Below are positions 8,071-15,070 of a stretch of DNA of 64,000 bases, piece after piece. The stretch is from Deinococcus sp. Arct2-2. GTDB taxonomy: Bacteria; Deinococcota; Deinococci; Deinococcales; Deinococcaceae. A program made the translations under genes and the position numbers. The stretch spans positions 1 to 64,000 of the forward strand of contig NZ_SSNW01000010.1 of assembly GCF_004801315.1 (NCBI RefSeq), in the 5' to 3' direction. Below the pieces are notes generated by a model. That model saw only the letters and a program-made list of their open reading frames with translations. It was not told where the DNA came from and did no database searches. Each line of letters opens with the position of its first letter. The first letter of the stretch is position 1.

Positions 8071-9381
8071 TCAGTCATCCCCGCCCACCATCTCCCCAGT
8101 CCCCGTCCCCTTTCCCCCATCTAGCGGCGTACTTTCCAGCCGCATCAGGGCGGGCGAGAGGAATCCGGCGAGGCTGGCGAGCGTAGCCAACACACCCGCC
8201 ACCACGAAGACCCAGCGTACGCCGATGGCCGATCCCAGCGGCCCCACCAGCGCGAGGCCCACCGGCGCGGCAAGCCCCATGACCGTAGACAGCAGCGACA
8301 GGGCGCGGCCTTGTAGTTGGTTGGGAATGATGGTTTGCAGGGCGGCGGTCATGGGCGCGTTGCCGTACACGAAGGTTGCGCCGCTGATGACCCACCACAC
8401 GATGGCCAGCCAGAAGGCGTCGGCGGGGGCAAGGGCCGTAAACGCCACCGTAAGGCACGACAGCGCAAAGGCGATCAGCACGGTGGCGATCCGCCGTTTG
8501 GGGTTCAGGGCGGCCACCAAGAGTCCGCCCGCGATCATGCCGATGCCCGACAATCCTTCCATCAGGGCCACCTGACCTGCGCCGCCGCCAAAATATTGTT
8601 TGACCAGCAGGGGCGTGAGGGTAAACGTGGGCATAATCGCCAGCACGACGACGGCCAGCAGCGCGTACAGGCGGCGCAACCCCGGATGATTCCACACCAA
8701 CGACACGCCCTCGCGGAATTCCTTCCAGACACCTAACCGCTGATCTTTGGGGGTGCGAATCTGCGGAATCTTGTAAATCAGCAGCGGCACGATGCCCAGC
8801 AGGGCGGTGAAGACGTCGATCAAGAGTGCGCCCTGAAGCGGCATCACGCTGATGGCGAGTGCGCCCAGCGGCGCGGCGGCCACCGTCATGATGCCCATGA
8901 GCGACTGGTTGAGGCCCGCTGCACGCGGCAAAAAGTCGCCCGGCACCAGCATGGAACTGCTGGCCGCCGAGGCTGGCCCCTGAAACGCCTGCATACTGCT
9001 GCGAACAAACATCATGGTGTAGACGTGCCAGAGTTCTATGCGCCCGGTGGCAAACAGAAAAATCAGCACCAGCATGCACAGGGCGCTGACGGTATCGGCG
9101 ACGATCATGATCAGGCGGCGGCTGTAGCGGTCTGCAAAAGTGCCGCCGAGTGGCCCCAGCAAGGCTTGCGGCAGCAGCGCGGCCATGCCTGCTGTAGCTA
9201 GGGCCGACGCGCTGCCGGTGGTATCGGTGATCCACCACAGCAGCACGAACTGGGTCAGGGCCGAGCCGATCATGGAGAGGGCTTGGCCGCCAAAAATGGC
9301 CCAGAACCGCCGCTGCCAGCCGGGGCCGGGGTCTGGGTGCTGTGCGGCTGAATTCAGTGCGGCTGAATTCAGCGTGTCCAC
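8071..9381 (-). CDS. MFS transporter (EntS-like exporter family)
   Basis: This is a twelve-segment major facilitator superfamily permease, 436 aa, in the inner membrane. The loop 2-3 signature GGTFADRYSRRLIMI is intact (G-x-x-x-D-R-x-x-R-R). Hydrophobic segments are spread evenly, with a long cytoplasmic loop after segment 6 (KIPQIRTPKDQRLGVWKEFREG). The closest architecture is the multidrug/enterobactin exporter group, so export of a toxic compound is the likely role. The start overlaps the TetR gene by 13 nt, making a regulator-pump operon. The N-terminus has a small duplication (LNSAALNSAA), also visible in the DNA as a repeated GCTGAATTCAG. Confidence 0.85.
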   Translation of the reverse strand: MDTLNSAALNSAAQHPDPGPGWQRRFWAIFGGQALSMIGSALTQFVLLWWITDTTGSASALATAGMAALLPQALLGPLGGTFADRYSRRLIMIVADTVSALCMLVLIFLFATGRIELWHVYTMMFVRSSMQAFQGPASAASSSMLVPGDFLPRAAGLNQSLMGIMTVAAAPLGALAISVMPLQGALLIDVFTALLGIVPLLIYKIPQIRTPKDQRLGVWKEFREGVSLVWNHPGLRRLYALLAVVVLAIMPTFTLTPLLVKQYFGGGAGQVALMEGLSGIGMIAGGLLVAALNPKRRIATVLIAFALSCLTVAFTALAPADAFWLAIVWWVISGATFVYGNAPMTAALQTIIPNQLQGRALSLLSTVMGLAAPVGLALVGPLGSAIGVRWVFVVAGVLATLASLAGFLSPALMRLESTPLDGGKGTGTGEMVGGDD

Positions 9382-9902
9382 CGAATCAACTCCTCGCGTA
9401 CAGCATCAAGGTAGGCGGCGGGCGCGTGGCTGAGGCACAGGCCGTCGCAGGCCAGCCGGATGGCATGGGCGCGGCCCAGTGGCAGTCCATCGGCTTCGGC
9501 AGCGGCCATCAACTCGGCTTCGGTGGCCTGCCATGCGGCAAGCACGTCGGCTTGCACCGCCAAGGTCTGCATCACCGCGTAAATGGCCTCTTCTTCGGCG
9601 CTGGGGTCAAAGCTGACGGCGATGTAGGCCCGCGCCCATGCTCCCGGTTGTTGCCCATGCGCGGTCAATTCGGCCTCCAGCGCCGCTGCCACACGCCCCC
9701 GAAACTGCTCCAGTAGCCTCAGCGCCAGTGCATTCAGCAGCGCCTCACGCGAAGGAAAATGATGCAGCAGCCCGCCTTTGCTGACGCCTGCTTCTTTGGC
9801 AACAGCATCGAGCGACAGGCCCGCGCCAAGGTCTTTGAGGGCGGCGGCGGCGGCGTCGAGCAGGGTAACGCGGGTCAGTTCGGGGTTACGTGTCCGGGTC
9901 AT
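9369..9902 (-). CDS. TetR family transcriptional repressor
   Basis: A 177-aa regulator whose first 50 residues are a TetR helix-turn-helix: TLLDAAAAALKDLGAGLSLDAVAKEAGVSKGGLLHHFPSREALLNAL. The rest is a ligand-binding helical domain of normal size. It overlaps the MFS gene by 13 nt, so it probably represses its own operon until the pump's substrate binds. A palindromic operator candidate is directly upstream (9931-9944). The ligand is unknown. Confidence 0.9.
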   Translation of the reverse strand: MTRTRNPELTRVTLLDAAAAALKDLGAGLSLDAVAKEAGVSKGGLLHHFPSREALLNALALRLLEQFRGRVAAALEAELTAHGQQPGAWARAYIAVSFDPSAEEEAIYAVMQTLAVQADVLAAWQATEAELMAAAEADGLPLGRAHAIRLACDGLCLSHAPAAYLDAVREELIRWTR

Positions 9903-9930
9903 GTGGAATACCTCTGGACTAGACTAGCAT

Positions 9931-9944
9931 ACCGTCTGGACGGT
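9931..9944. promoter_or_regulatory. TetR-type operator upstream of the regulator-MFS operon
   Basis: ACCGTCTGGACGGT has two 6-bp arms (ACCGTC / GACGGT) that are exact reverse complements around a TG centre. This matches the well-known TetR-family site shape. It lies 29 nt upstream of the TetR start. A TATGCT box (minus strand, 9926-9931) abuts it, so a bound repressor would block that promoter. Assignment to this regulator is inferred from position. Confidence 0.65.
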
Positions 9945-9985
9945 TTGTAGACGTGACCTCTGCCCTCGCCTGCCTAGCCCCCGCA

Positions 9986-10015
9986 TTGACCCCCGGCCCC
10001 CGCGCCCGCTATGCT
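9986..10015 (+). promoter_or_regulatory. Promoter of the aspS leader
   Basis: TTGACC (9986-9991), an 18-nt spacer, then TATGCT (10010-10015). The start codon of the leader peptide is at 10023, 7 nt after the -10 box, so transcription should begin at or next to the A of ATG and give a leaderless mRNA. Both hexamers are close to the sigma-70-type consensus. Confidence 0.75.
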
Positions 10016-10022
10016 CCCCCCT

Positions 10023-10076
10023 ATGACCCGTGCCCGCTTTGTTCGCCAGAACAACGTGAATGACGATCCCCAGTAG
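10023..10076 (+). CDS. Asn/Asp-rich leader peptide of the AspRS gene
   Basis: A 17-codon frame encodes MTRARFVRQNNVNDDPQ and stops with TAG at 10074. Residues 10-15 are Asn-Asn-Val-Asn-Asp-Asp. This is the kind of regulatory codon cluster used in amino-acid attenuators, and it lies directly upstream of a gene for an AspRS that would charge tRNA-Asn. The last three sense codons form the 5' arm of hairpin 1 and the stop codon lies in its loop and 3' arm. There is no ribosome-binding site, consistent with leaderless translation from the promoter at 9986-10015. It has no role as a product; its translation is the sensor. This is read from sequence and not tested. Confidence 0.75.
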   Translation: MTRARFVRQNNVNDDPQ

Positions 10077-10136
10077 GGGACGCCTCGCCGCACGCCGCGC
10101 CCCCGTACTCCCCAGCCGGAGTCGGGGGTTTCTTTT
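10067..10136 (+). promoter_or_regulatory. Transcription attenuator: antiterminator / intrinsic terminator
   Basis: Four segments pair in alternative ways. Segment 1 (10067-10071, TCCCC) pairs with GGGGA (10076-10080). Segment 2 (10072-10079, AGTAGGGG) pairs over 8 bp with segment 3 (10101-10109, CCCCGTACT, G105 bulged). Segment 3, extended to 10100-10111, pairs over 11 bp with segment 4 (10118-10128, GGAGTCGGGGG, T106 bulged), followed by TTTCTTTT, a standard intrinsic terminator. Stalling at the Asn codons would cover segment 1 and leave 2 free to pair with 3, so the polymerase reads on. Normal translation to the stop would cover segment 2, so the terminator forms. Confidence 0.8.
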
Positions 10137-10192
10137 AGAGACACAGCCTTTAGAGCCAGAAGCCAACCAGAACCACTTAAGGAGCCGCGCCC

Positions 10193-11530
10193 ATGACCAC
10201 CGAATCAGCCCAGTCCACTGCTGCCCCCACCCGTCTGCCCCGCACCCTCACCCGTGACCTGTCCAAATTCGACGGCCAAACGGTGCGGTTGCAGGGCTTC
10301 GTTCACGCCCGGCGCGATCTCGGCGGCGTGCAATTCGTGGTGCTGCGCGACGTGTCGGGCATTACGCAGTGCGTGGGCAGCGGCCTGAGCCTGCCCCTCC
10401 CCGAAAGTTCGGTGGAAGTGGTGGGCAGGGTGAAGGCGCACCCCAAAGCCCCCGGCGGATTCGAGGTTCAGGTAGAAACGTTCGCGGTCATTACGGCGGC
10501 TATAGAAGCCTCGCCGCTGGAAATTCCCAAGATGGAATGGAACGTGAACCCCGAAACGATGCTGGATTACCGCTACGTGTCGGTGCGTGGGCTGCGCGAA
10601 CGGGCGGCGCTGAAGGTGCAGGCGGAATTGGTGTTCGCCTTTCACAGCCACCTGCGCGAACAGGGCTTTACCGAGATCAGCACGCCCAAAATCGTGTCGG
10701 CGGGAGCAGAAGGCGGCGCAAACCTGTTTAAGCTGGACTACTTTGGCGAGCAGGCGTATTTGGCCCAAAGCCCGCAGCTGTATAAGCAGATCATGGTGGG
10801 CGTCTTCGAGCGCGTGTACGAGGTTGCGCCCGTGTACCGTGCTGAAGAACATGCCACGAGCCGCCATCTGAACGAGTACCTCAGCCTCGATGTAGAAATG
10901 GGCTTCATCGACTCGGAAGAAGACGTGATGAACCTAGAAAACAGCGTGCTGACAGCCATGATGGAGCGCCTGAAAACCACATGCGCCGCTGAATTCGCGC
11001 TGTTGGGGGCCACCATTCCCGAAGTGCCTGCCCACATTCCGCGCATTCCCCTGATGGAAGCCCGCGCCCTCGTCACCGAAAAGTACGGCCACGCGGTGGG
11101 CGGCAAAGACCTTGACCCCGAAGCCGAGCGCCTGTTGTGCCAGCATTACGCCGAGACGGAAGGCAGCGATTTCGTGTTTGTGACCAAGTACCCCCGCGCC
11201 GCCCGTCCCTTTTACGCGCACGCCGAGATCAACCCCGATGGCAGCCTCAGCCCCGACATCACACGCGGCTTCGACTTGCTGTTCCGGGGCATCGAAATCA
11301 CGTCGGGTGGGCAGCGCATCCACGATCACGCCATGCTGATGGACTCGATTCGCGCCTACAAGATGAACCCCGAAGCCATGACTGGCTATTCCGAGGTGTT
11401 CAAATTTGGCATGCCCCCGCACGGCGGCTTTGCGATTGGGGCCGAACGCCTGACCGCCAAACTGCTGGGCATTAGCAACGTGCGCTACGCCCGCGCCTTC
11501 CCCCGCGACCGTAACCGCCTGACGCCTTAA
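10193..11530 (+). CDS. aspS: Archaeal-type aspartyl-tRNA synthetase (probably non-discriminating, Asp/Asn)
   Basis: This is a class IIb aminoacyl-tRNA synthetase of 445 aa. The N-terminal OB-fold anticodon domain (VRLQGFVHARRDLGGVQFVVLRD) is followed directly by the catalytic core: TPKIVSAGAEGGANLF, SPQLYKQIMVGVFERVYEVAPVYRAEEH (motif 2) and GFAIGAERLTAKLLGISNVRYARAFPRDRNRLTP (motif 3). It lacks the GAD insertion of bacterial AspRS, so it is of the archaeal short type. In Deinococcus this type is known to charge both tRNA-Asp and tRNA-Asn, the Asp-tRNA-Asn then being amidated by GatCAB; this is the family's route to asparagine. AAGGAG (10179-10184) precedes ATG 10193. A genuine AsnRS is the alternative. 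The leader with Asn codons is upstream. Confidence 0.9.
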   Translation: MTTESAQSTAAPTRLPRTLTRDLSKFDGQTVRLQGFVHARRDLGGVQFVVLRDVSGITQCVGSGLSLPLPESSVEVVGRVKAHPKAPGGFEVQVETFAVITAAIEASPLEIPKMEWNVNPETMLDYRYVSVRGLRERAALKVQAELVFAFHSHLREQGFTEISTPKIVSAGAEGGANLFKLDYFGEQAYLAQSPQLYKQIMVGVFERVYEVAPVYRAEEHATSRHLNEYLSLDVEMGFIDSEEDVMNLENSVLTAMMERLKTTCAAEFALLGATIPEVPAHIPRIPLMEARALVTEKYGHAVGGKDLDPEAERLLCQHYAETEGSDFVFVTKYPRAARPFYAHAEINPDGSLSPDITRGFDLLFRGIEITSGGQRIHDHAMLMDSIRAYKMNPEAMTGYSEVFKFGMPPHGGFAIGAERLTAKLLGISNVRYARAFPRDRNRLTP

Positions 11531-11839
11531 GAGCCGACAGTTAAGAAGTGCCAGCCCGGCTACTTGCAATTTGAAATAAAACGAGTGTAAAAGTATTCAA
11601 ACGTTTCTAAGTCGATCGACTTTTAAACACGCCCCGTTCATATCAGACGAACAGGAAAAGTTGGACAACTGGCTTGCGAAGAAGGACGGGGGTTTTCTTT
11701 GCCTCTGTCCTTCTGTTCATTTGCTGATAAAATTAACTGCTGAGCCATCAACATGCAATTTTAGCTACACCAATTGGATACAAAAGCGGTGTGTTTCCAT
11801 ACAGCGGGTCTGGTTTTATGCGTGTAATCTAAATTCTGG
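11531..11839. other. AT-rich intergenic region with palindromes
   Basis: This spacer is visibly poorer in GC than its surroundings. It holds a perfect 14-bp palindrome AAGTCGATCGACTT (11609-11622) and an 8-bp inverted repeat AGAAGGAC / GTCCTTCT (11680-11687 and 11707-11714) with a 19-nt loop containing a T-run. A 60-codon open frame at 11661-11843 has no family look, no ribosome-binding site and runs into the next gene, so I do not call it. A possible -10 (TAATCT) lies just before the GGDEF gene. Confidence 0.5.
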
Positions 11840-13030
11840 ATGACCACACCCGGTGAGCGTCGTCAAAACCTGCGTCTGCCTGCCTTGCCAGAGCAGGTAC
11901 AAGAAAATGGTGTGTCTTGGTCTCAACTCTTGCGGCGGCGGGTCTACTTGGTGGCCTTGGCGTTTGGCGTTCCAGTGTTACTGATGGTCTGGGTGCTGGA
12001 ATTTGGTCAGCCCACGCCCGATCCATATATCTTGTACGCCCACCCCTTGCTGCTGATCATGTGCGCGTGGGCCACAGGCTGGCTGCTACGCGGAAGGCCG
12101 TTGCGGGTGGCCGAGCAGGTGGTCTTTGGGTGCAATGTGGTGGCGGTGCTGGCCCAGTCCCTGATTACGGCGCTGACTCCCGGTGCGCCGATTCTGGATT
12201 TGTCCAGCAGCACGTACTGGATGTTGGTGGCCCTCTCTATTTTGGCTTTTTTGATGTTCGGCACGCGCCGCGCCGGAGTCCTGACCGCCGCGAATTACTT
12301 GGTATGCGTGGCGCTCCCTTGGGCCGCATTGGTGGCACGTGGAGAAGGCAGCCTGAGTGCCAACACCAGTTTGTTGCGCGTGCAACTGACTTGCGGCGCG
12401 ATTCTTATCTTGCTGTTTGGGCTGGCATGGTACCGGGCACGCTTTTTGCAGGAGCGCCATGAGCGCCTTACCCTGTTTCATCTGGCACACACCGACCCGC
12501 TGACCGGGCTGCCCAACCGCCGCGCCCTCTATCCCGCCGTAGACGCCTTGTTGCTGGCTCTCCCTCAAGGCACTCCCAGCAGCGTCATTTTGCTGGATTT
12601 GGACTACTTCAAGCGCATCAACGACACTTACGGCCACAACGTAGGCGACGACGTGCTGATGTACACCGCCGCCCTGCTGCGCTCGGCCCTGCGCGACGGC
12701 GAAACGGTGGGCCGCTGGGGGGGCGAGGAGTTTCTGATCACCTTGCCCGATACCGACACGGCAGCCGCCACCAAAGTGGCCGAACGCCTGCGCCGACTGA
12801 TGCAAAACACGCCCCAACCGCCCGCCGGACAGGTCACCGCCAGCTTGGGCGTAGCCACCTGCGAACCCGGAGACGACCTGCGGGTGCTGACGGCCCGCGC
12901 CGACGCCGCCATGTACGAAGCCAAGCAAAAAGGCCGCAACCGCGTTGTCGTCGCGCAGCGGTCTGCTTTGGCCGAACCCGGCACGCTCTCGCCGCCCACC
13001 TTGACCTTGTGGGGCGAAGAAGTGGGCTAG
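11840..13030 (+). CDS. Membrane GGDEF diguanylate cyclase
   Basis: It makes cyclic di-GMP from two GTP. The N-terminal 200 residues hold about six hydrophobic segments (from about 33 to 200) forming a membrane sensor domain of unknown ligand. The C-terminal GGDEF domain starts at HLAHTDPLTGLPNRRALYP and has DLDYFKRINDTYGHNVGDDVL and an intact WGGEEF signature at 294-298, so it should be active. The RxxD inhibitory site normally five residues before GGEEF is not present (the sequence there is LRDGETVGRW), so product feedback may be weak. The ATG at 11840 gives 396 aa. The HD-GYP protein at 1656 could remove the same messenger. Confidence 0.9.
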   Translation: MTTPGERRQNLRLPALPEQVQENGVSWSQLLRRRVYLVALAFGVPVLLMVWVLEFGQPTPDPYILYAHPLLLIMCAWATGWLLRGRPLRVAEQVVFGCNVVAVLAQSLITALTPGAPILDLSSSTYWMLVALSILAFLMFGTRRAGVLTAANYLVCVALPWAALVARGEGSLSANTSLLRVQLTCGAILILLFGLAWYRARFLQERHERLTLFHLAHTDPLTGLPNRRALYPAVDALLLALPQGTPSSVILLDLDYFKRINDTYGHNVGDDVLMYTAALLRSALRDGETVGRWGGEEFLITLPDTDTAAATKVAERLRRLMQNTPQPPAGQVTASLGVATCEPGDDLRVLTARADAAMYEAKQKGRNRVVVAQRSALAEPGTLSPPTLTLWGEEVG

Positions 13031-13048
13031 GAGGGCATAAGCTGGAGC

Positions 13049-13549
13049 ATGAACAGCGACTGGGCCGCACTTCTAGACTTGCTGCTGGCCCCGCTTTCTG
13101 ATGAAGATGGCTGGCAGGTACGCCGCGCCTTTGTACAGGCCTTGGAAACGTTGCTCCTAGATTCGGGTTCGCTGCCCTATGCCCCCGAACAACTGCGCTG
13201 GGCGCGGGCTGATGCACTGATGGCCGCCCTGACCGCTCATGCCGAAGATCAGGCCATTCCGGCTTGGTGGTTGGTGCTGCAAGTGGACTGGAAGGCCGCC
13301 GATGAGGTGGAGTGGCAAGCCCAGTTAATTGCCAAGACACAAGGCCTGACCAAACCGTATGAATGGCAGGCCAACCCCGGTGACGGTGTGCCAGAAGGTT
13401 TGGCTGCCTTTGCCGCTTGGCTGGAACCGCAGGGCTTTTGCTACCGCCCTTGGCTGCGTGACGAAGATGCTTACGCTGGATTTGTCGTGCCGCACGCGCT
13501 GGCTGAGGCTGTTGAAGTGGTGGCCTTGCGTGTGGGGCTGGATGGGTGA
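13049..13549 (+). CDS. Hypothetical acidic, Trp-rich protein
   Basis: A 166-aa cytosolic protein I do not recognise. It is rich in Trp (about eight), Ala and acidic residues, has no signal peptide or membrane segment, and looks like a small alpha/beta domain (VDWKAADEVEWQAQ; QGFCYRPWLRDEDAYAGFVV). GGAG lies just before ATG 13049 and a TAAGCT box is 5 nt upstream of it; it starts 18 nt after the GGDEF stop and may be co-transcribed. The IS630 element is inserted right behind its stop codon, so the protein is intact. Confidence 0.65.
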   Translation: MNSDWAALLDLLLAPLSDEDGWQVRRAFVQALETLLLDSGSLPYAPEQLRWARADALMAALTAHAEDQAIPAWWLVLQVDWKAADEVEWQAQLIAKTQGLTKPYEWQANPGDGVPEGLAAFAAWLEPQGFCYRPWLRDEDAYAGFVVPHALAEAVEVVALRVGLDG

Positions 13550-13599
13550 TACGGGCTCCGAATAAAAAGCTTTAGAATAGGGGGATCAAACAGACCCTC

Positions 13600-14082
13600 T
13601 TGACGGCCCCCCTGGCACACGATGCCGAAGTCTTCTGGCAGCTCTACACCGCGAGCACCTGTGCCGTGGAACGGCGCAGGGCGCACTTCTTCGCGCTGCT
13701 GGCCGAAGGGCGGCGACCGAGCGAGGTCTTGCACGTGACCCGCTACAGTCAGTTCACCGCCTACGAACTCATGGCGCGGTATCGCGAGTTGGGTCTGGCC
13801 GGACTGCGCGATGGGCGGCAGAGCAACCGGGGCGCACCCCGCGTGCTCACCGCAGAGGAGCAACAAGCTCTGGCCGCTCAATTGCAGGCAGATGTTGAGC
13901 AGGGCATCGTGTGGTCGGGCAAAGACGTGCAGACGTGGGTGCACGAACAGTGTGGCAAGACCGTGTACTTGGGCCGCACCTCTGAATTCATGCGGGCGGC
14001 GGGGTTCTCCCCGCAACAACCCCGACCCCGTCACGTCAAAGGTGATGAGGCCGCCAAGACCGACTTCAACACAAAGGGCTAA
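13600..14082 (+). CDS. IS630 transposase, frame A (DNA-binding part)
   Basis: A 160-aa N-terminal transposase segment starting at TTG 13600. It contains a helix-turn-helix (GRRPSEVLHVTRYSQFTAYELMARYRELGLAGL) and the linker GRQSNRGAPRVLTAEEQQAL typical of winged helix-turn-helix IS630 proteins. It ends TDFNTKG-stop; homologous proteins continue directly into the DDE domain, so this frame stops early and the rest is reached by a -1 shift at 14073-14079. Alone it would bind the ends but not cut, and so could act as an inhibitor. Confidence 0.85.
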   Translation: MTAPLAHDAEVFWQLYTASTCAVERRRAHFFALLAEGRRPSEVLHVTRYSQFTAYELMARYRELGLAGLRDGRQSNRGAPRVLTAEEQQALAAQLQADVEQGIVWSGKDVQTWVHEQCGKTVYLGRTSEFMRAAGFSPQQPRPRHVKGDEAAKTDFNTKG

Positions 14083-14112
14083 CGGAGGCGCTCCGCACGG
14101 CGGAGCGTCTCC
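14073..14112 (+). promoter_or_regulatory. Programmed -1 ribosomal frameshift signal
   Basis: The slippery heptamer A-AAG-GGC (14073-14079) fits the X-XXY-YYZ rule: in frame A the codons are AAG GGC, and after slippage AAA GGG. Frame A ends immediately after at TAA 14080-14082. Four nt downstream begins a stem of 13 pairs (14084-14096 with 14100-14112, one G-U, 3-nt loop ACG), a strong stimulator. The geometry is what is expected for transposase frameshifting. Confidence 0.8.
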
Positions 14113-14645
14113 ATCCTCGGGTGTCGCTGTGGTGTCTGGACGAACACCGGCTGGGGCTCAAACCGATTCGCCGACGGGTCTGGGCGCCCACAGGTCAACC
14201 CTTCACTTGTCCAGTGAAGCCCGCCTACGAATGGCTGTATCTGTACGCATTTGTCAATCCAGAAACCGGCGAGAGCCGATTCTGGCTGGTGCCCGTTCTG
14301 AACAAACAGGCGTACACCGCCGTCATGACGGCGTTTGCCCACAGTGTCGGCGCGGGTGCCGACCATCACGTGCTGGTGGTCCAGGACGGCGCCGGTTTCC
14401 ATGTCCCTGCTGGGCAGGGACAGCCTCCGGGGATTCAGACGATCACCCTGCCACCCTATGCTCCAGAGTTGCAGCCCGCTGAGCGGCTCTGGGCGCTCAC
14501 CGACGCCACCGTGGCTCATCGGGCATTCGACACGCTGGACGATTTCTCTGAGGTGCTGGGCCAACGTTGCGCCTGGCTCGAAACACAGCCCGACCTCCTC
14601 ACCCAGCACACCCTCTTCCACTGGTGGCTTTTATCAACCAACTAA
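14073..14645 (+). CDS. IS630 transposase, frame B (DDE catalytic part)
   Basis: This frame continues the transposase in -1 phase: LTEALRTAERLHPRVSLWCLDEHRLGLKP and so on. The catalytic triad is visible: Asp in CLDEHR, Asp in VVQDGAGFH, Glu in ELQPAERLW. It ends LFHWWLLSTN, typical for the family. There is no good start codon near its beginning (the first ATG, 14121, would cut the region leading to the first Asp), so it is probably made only as an A-B fusion of about 347 aa. Confidence 0.85.
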   Translation, partial: KGLTEALRTAERLHPRVSLWCLDEHRLGLKPIRRRVWAPTGQPFTCPVKPAYEWLYLYAFVNPETGESRFWLVPVLNKQAYTAVMTAFAHSVGAGADHHVLVVQDGAGFHVPAGQGQPPGIQTITLPPYAPELQPAERLWALTDATVAHRAFDTLDDFSEVLGQRCAWLETQPDLLTQHTLFHWWLLSTN

Positions 14646-14657
14646 TCGGAGTCCGTA

Positions 14658-15070
14658 TGAGAGGGATGCTTTGGCTTTTGCGCTGAAGGACGGAAAGGAT
14701 TTGGGTTTCTCGCCTGCTCCCACGCTTTCCCCCACCCCCCAGCCCCCACAGGGGTCAGGGGAGTTTGTCGCTCCGCTGAGGAGGATTGATCTTGTCGCGT
14801 TCAGATTGGGCTAGATCGTTCATCTGAAGCGGAATTGCCAGTCGTCTTGGAGATGGGATTGGCCCGCGCGTTGCACGCACGACGGCCTTGTACGGATGGG
14901 GTGGGAAGGCTGTGTGTGTTTTGTCCCTCTCCCCTTGCGGGGGAGGGCGCTGCGCAGCAGCGGGAGGGGGGAAATGAGCGATAGGGATTGCCCTTGACCT
15001 GCCCTTAAACCCTTAGACTTCCCGCAACCCAGCCGCCCCAGCCCACGCCAAATGCTCTAGCATCTGCCCC
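14658..15070. repeat. Repeat-filled intergenic region after the IS630 element
   Basis: There is no gene here. The module order is GAGGATTGATCTTGTCG (14782-14798), family A core (about 14824-14900, with CGCGTTGCACGCACGACGGCC), then a G-rich block with GGGGGAGGGCGCTGCGCAGCAG (about 14939-14960) and a TTAAACCCTTAGACTT unit near 15005. The same order occurs after mnmA. A TAGCAT box at 15058-15063 is the probable promoter element of the next gene. Confidence 0.55.

Larger units (their letters stand above)
13550..14657 (+). mobile_element. IS630-family insertion sequence
   Basis: The element is bounded by TA dinucleotides (13550-13551 and 14656-14657), the usual target duplication of the IS630/Tc1 group. 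The ends are imperfect inverted repeats: left CGGGCTCCGAATA from 13552, right (complement) CGGACTCCGATTA ending at 14655. It encodes one transposase in two overlapping frames. It sits 1 nt after the stop of the upstream gene. The transposase has its catalytic residues, so the copy may be active. Confidence 0.85.

Noticed and set aside
8075..9238. 387-codon minus-strand frame inside the MFS gene
   Set aside because: It is another frame of the same strand with Arg/His-rich nonsense composition; the MFS frame has clear transmembrane segments.
10100..10136. Simple terminator of an upstream gene rather than an attenuator
   Set aside because: The upstream gene (TetR) runs the other way, and the hairpin lies between a good promoter and aspS on the same strand, with a competing 8-bp antiterminator.
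11661..11843. 60-codon frame between aspS and the GGDEF gene
   Set aside because: No ribosome-binding site, odd composition and overlap with the GGDEF start.
13811..14482. 223-codon plus-strand frame inside the IS630 transposase region
   Set aside because: It is the third frame; the two overlapping frames with helix-turn-helix and DDE motifs explain the region.
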